Assembly: GCA_002478225.1 (NCBI GenBank)
Contig: DLMV01000035.1
Location: 323-7,464, forward strand
Direction of reading: 5' to 3'
DNA length: 7,142 bases
Origin: Deltaproteobacteria bacterium UBA7527
GTDB taxonomy: Bacteria; Desulfobacterota; Syntrophorhabdia; Syntrophorhabdales; Syntrophorhabdaceae
The position numbers and the translations under genes are program-made. This document shows, piece by piece, positions 5,551 through 7,142 of this stretch; the stretch's first letter is position 1, and every line of letters begins with the position of its first letter. The notes under the pieces were generated by a model. That model worked only from the letters and a program-made list of their open reading frames with translations, ran no database searches and had not been told where the DNA came from.

Positions 5551-5581
5551 ATTATAGCACATTGCCTGCATGGGAAGTAAA
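5551..5581 (-). promoter_or_regulatory. Putative sigma70 promoter for the aldolase-led cluster
   Basis: On the minus strand a perfect -10 box TATAAT lies at 5556-5551, 31 bases before the aldolase ATG, which predicts a leader of about 25 bases. The best -35 match is TTTACT (5581-5576, 4 of 6) with a long 19-base spacer, so the -35 assignment is weak. Just upstream is a direct repeat on the plus strand, ACCCTTTTA then ACCCCTTTTG (about 5584-5601), of unknown role. Confidence 0.55.
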
Positions 5582-5622
5582 AAACCCTTTTAACCCCTTT
5601 TGATGCAAGGAGAATACGTATG

Positions 5623-5653
5623 AAAAAAATATTAAAATATTTTAATTTTTTCC
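5623..5653 (+). promoter_or_regulatory. AT-rich UP-like element with 16-base palindrome
   Basis: An almost purely A/T stretch lies directly upstream of the porin -35 box. It includes the perfect palindrome ATTAAAATATTTTAAT (5631-5646), flanked by an A-tract on the left and a T-tract on the right. Position and composition fit an UP element contacted by the RNA polymerase alpha C-terminal domain; the palindrome could equally be an operator. The role is inferred from position only. Confidence 0.5.
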
Positions 5654-5682
5654 TTGACACATCTTCTGTCAATTGCTATAAA
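5654..5682 (+). promoter_or_regulatory. Strong sigma70 promoter of the porin gene
   Basis: TTGACA (5654-5659, consensus) is followed by a 17-base spacer and TATAAA (5677-5682, 5 of 6). A TG one base before the -10 box gives an extended -10. The predicted transcription start is near 5689, leaving a leader of about 70 bases. This is what is expected for an abundant outer-membrane protein. Confidence 0.88.
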
Positions 5683-5701
5683 GATTAAAATTACTTAATA
5701 A

Positions 5702-5710
5702 AAAGGAGGT
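5702..5710 (+). promoter_or_regulatory. Second Shine-Dalgarno-like site in the porin leader
   Basis: AAAGGAGGT lies 50 bases upstream of the proper ribosome binding site, three bases before a TTG at 5713. That TTG is in frame with the porin and would add 16 residues before the signal peptide. It may be a standby ribosome site rather than a real start. Confidence 0.4.
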
Positions 5711-5748
5711 GGTTGAGAATTTTCAGGATTATTCAAAACATTACTTTA

Positions 5749-5756
5749 AAGGAGGT
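5749..5756 (+). promoter_or_regulatory. Ribosome binding site of the porin gene
   Basis: AAGGAGGT lies at 5749-5756, with five bases between the last G of GGAGG and the ATG at 5761. Near-perfect complementarity to the 16S rRNA tail and good spacing make 5761 the start, which also puts a normal signal peptide at the N-terminus. Confidence 0.9.
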
Positions 5757-5760
5757 AGGA

Positions 5761-7062
5761 ATGAAAAAGATTGTATTAGTCCTACTTGCGCTTTTTATTG
5801 CTGTACCAATGGTCAGCGACGCAGGTAGCGTAACAAGCAGATGGGATATGACGATCGGCGGCTTCGTGAAGTTTGATGCAGGCTGGGCAAGCCAGGGTGT
5901 CAGCGGCGACTATATGTTCGCATCACCGGGAAGCATCAACAACAACACGAACGTAACCGATAAGTGGGGCAACACCTTCATGGCAGCCGGCGAGACAAGG
6001 CTCAACTTCGCCATTAAAGGTCCTGACGGATGGGGCGCAAAGACAACAGCCTTTGTCGAGGGCGATTTCAGGCAGACTGGAGCATACGAGGCCTTCAGGT
6101 TAAGACATGCCTTCATGAAATTCGACTGGGGCACCACCACTCTCGTTATCGGTCAGACCTGGCAGAACTGGGGTCTTATGCCTTCTTTCAACCTGCTCGG
6201 CGTGAACGAGCTTGGCCCGATGAACAAGGGCGACCGTTTACCGCAGATCATGGTCACCCACACATTCGCAAAGGACTGGAGACTCACCTACGGTGTTATA
6301 TCAGCATACGCACCGCAGTCAGCGGGCGGCAACAGGGCATCCTTGGGCGTCAACACAAATACATCCCAGCAAACGATCTTCTCTTACCCGAACTTCGAGG
6401 CTGAGTTAGGTTGGTCGTCAGATGTATGCGGCAAGATCGGTCCCTGGAAGATGCAGTTCGCCCTCGGCGGCTTCGCGGGAAAGAACAAGATAGCCAGACG
6501 TAGCGGCGCAGCAGGCACGGACTGGTATGACGACGACATCGACAACTGGGGCCTTGCTTTCAAGACCTATATCCCCATAATCCCAGAGAAGAAAGGGAAC
6601 AAGGCTGGCGCACTCGCCATTACTGGCAGTGCCTTCCTGGCACAGGGTCCGAATGCATTCTTTGGCCCGTGGTCGTATGACGCATACATATCAGGTAACG
6701 CAATCCCTGCAAACACCAGCTTCTCTGCACACAACGGTACAGTAGGAGGCGGCTGGGGTGAGATCACCTATTACTTCCTCGACAACGTATTCATCAACGG
6801 CCTCTATGGGTATGCGCGTTACAACTGGAGCGACGCTGTCAGAGGCTTAACCAATGGAGGTAATGCCGTTATTACTGCGGCAGATATCCAGAACGTACAG
6901 CACGTAATTGTCAACCTGATGTATGATGTAAATCCTGCAATCAGGCTGGGTATCGGCTGGACACACTTACAGTCCGGCTATGCAAACTTTCAGGCAGCAG
7001 GCGGCGGCGGGAAATCCGGCAAGCTTGATGTTGCAAGGATTGCTGCATGGTACTTCTTCTAA
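5761..7062 (+). CDS. Outer-membrane beta-barrel porin, DcaP-like
   Basis: A 433-residue predicted outer-membrane porin. Residues 1-21 are a typical Sec signal peptide: two lysines, a hydrophobic core to about residue 18, and a cleavage site after SDA (Ala21). The mature part has alternating hydrophobic/polar strands, many Trp, Tyr and Gly residues, and ends AAWYFF, with the terminal aromatic residue that the BAM complex recognises. The region GGFVKFDAGW (33-42), GDYMF (49-53), AFVEGDF (97-103), FRLRHAFMKF (112-121) and LVIGQTWQNWG (128-138) resembles DcaP-type trimeric porins, in which an RHA...GQTW segment is characteristic. The substrate is unknown; DcaP itself favours dicarboxylates and other negatively charged molecules. 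The gene stands alone with its own strong promoter and terminator, so high constitutive expression is likely. Family assignment is from memory of motifs, not a search. Confidence 0.85.
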   Translation: MKKIVLVLLALFIAVPMVSDAGSVTSRWDMTIGGFVKFDAGWASQGVSGDYMFASPGSINNNTNVTDKWGNTFMAAGETRLNFAIKGPDGWGAKTTAFVEGDFRQTGAYEAFRLRHAFMKFDWGTTTLVIGQTWQNWGLMPSFNLLGVNELGPMNKGDRLPQIMVTHTFAKDWRLTYGVISAYAPQSAGGNRASLGVNTNTSQQTIFSYPNFEAELGWSSDVCGKIGPWKMQFALGGFAGKNKIARRSGAAGTDWYDDDIDNWGLAFKTYIPIIPEKKGNKAGALAITGSAFLAQGPNAFFGPWSYDAYISGNAIPANTSFSAHNGTVGGGWGEITYYFLDNVFINGLYGYARYNWSDAVRGLTNGGNAVITAADIQNVQHVIVNLMYDVNPAIRLGIGWTHLQSGYANFQAAGGGGKSGKLDVARIAAWYFF

Positions 7063-7084
7063 GAAACTGCTGACAAAGAGACAC

Positions 7085-7115
7085 AAAAGGGGGCTCCTAC
7101 AGCCCCCTTTTTTAT
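7085..7115 (+). terminator. Rho-independent terminator after the porin
   Basis: An 11-base perfect stem AAAAGGGGGCT (7085-7095) and AGCCCCCTTTT (7101-7111) encloses a 5-base loop, followed by TTATT. It begins 22 bases after the porin stop codon. The A-tract before the stem could let it work weakly in the opposite direction too. Confidence 0.95.
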
Positions 7116-7142
7116 TGCCCAAAAACCTTTGGGGTCAACTCT

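Noticed and set aside
5620..5688. A 22-codon frame MKKILKYFNFFLDTSSVNCYKD with an AAGGAG seven bases upstream
   Set aside because: It overlaps the UP-like element and the -35/-10 boxes of the porin promoter, so it would lie upstream of the mapped start; its composition just reflects the AT-rich sequence. Kept as a remote possibility only.
7118..7133. Hairpin CCCAAA/TTTGGG after the porin terminator
   Set aside because: The stem is only six bases and no T-run follows on the plus strand; the strong terminator just before it is enough.

Overview
The window reads as a typical stretch of chromosome from a Gram-negative, probably anaerobic environmental bacterium of moderate GC content. The signal-peptide-bearing beta-barrel porin with an aromatic C-terminus shows an outer membrane. 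The archaeal-type class I aldolase, corrinoid adenosyltransferase and RtcB/archease pair would fit a Nitrospirota- or Desulfobacterota-like genome. That placement is inference from gene content; nothing here fixes the phylum.

Layout: six genes lie on the minus strand, read right to left: class I fructose-bisphosphate aldolase (5519-4653), archease (4521-4114), RNA ligase RtcB (3847-2393), corrinoid adenosyltransferase CobO (2177-1650), orotidine-5'-phosphate decarboxylase PyrF (1510-785) and an RlmB/TrmH-type rRNA 2'-O-methyltransferase (804-67, overlapping pyrF by 20 bases). One gene lies on the plus strand: a DcaP-like outer-membrane porin (5761-7062) with a near-consensus sigma70 promoter, an AT-rich UP-like element, a strong ribosome binding site and a clear intrinsic terminator. 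The aldolase and porin are divergent across a 240-base intergenic region carrying both promoters.

The proteins are mostly recognisable housekeeping enzymes. RtcB and archease work together in RNA ligation. RlmB acts on 23S rRNA, PyrF completes UMP synthesis, CobO makes the adenosyl form of corrinoids and the aldolase serves glycolysis or gluconeogenesis. No defence system, CRISPR array, integrase, transposase or RNA gene is visible.

The unexpected part is between the genes. Apart from the pyrF/rlmB overlap, every gap in the minus-strand cluster, and the region beyond rlmB, carries degenerate tandem repeats with a strict 7-base period. The larger islands are mirrored: heptads of one type run towards a central inverted repeat, and reverse-complement heptads run away from it. 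Several heptad classes (GCTCATG-like, GATGCTC/GATACTG-like, GCTGATC-like, CTAAATC-like) are nested in a fixed order. The CATGAGC end of an island sits at the 3' end of a gene in four cases. In two unrelated genes (aldolase and rlmB) it supplies the last codons and the stop codon in the same reading frame, giving both proteins an AHS(S/P) tail. The divergent promoter region and the porin 3' flank have no such repeats.
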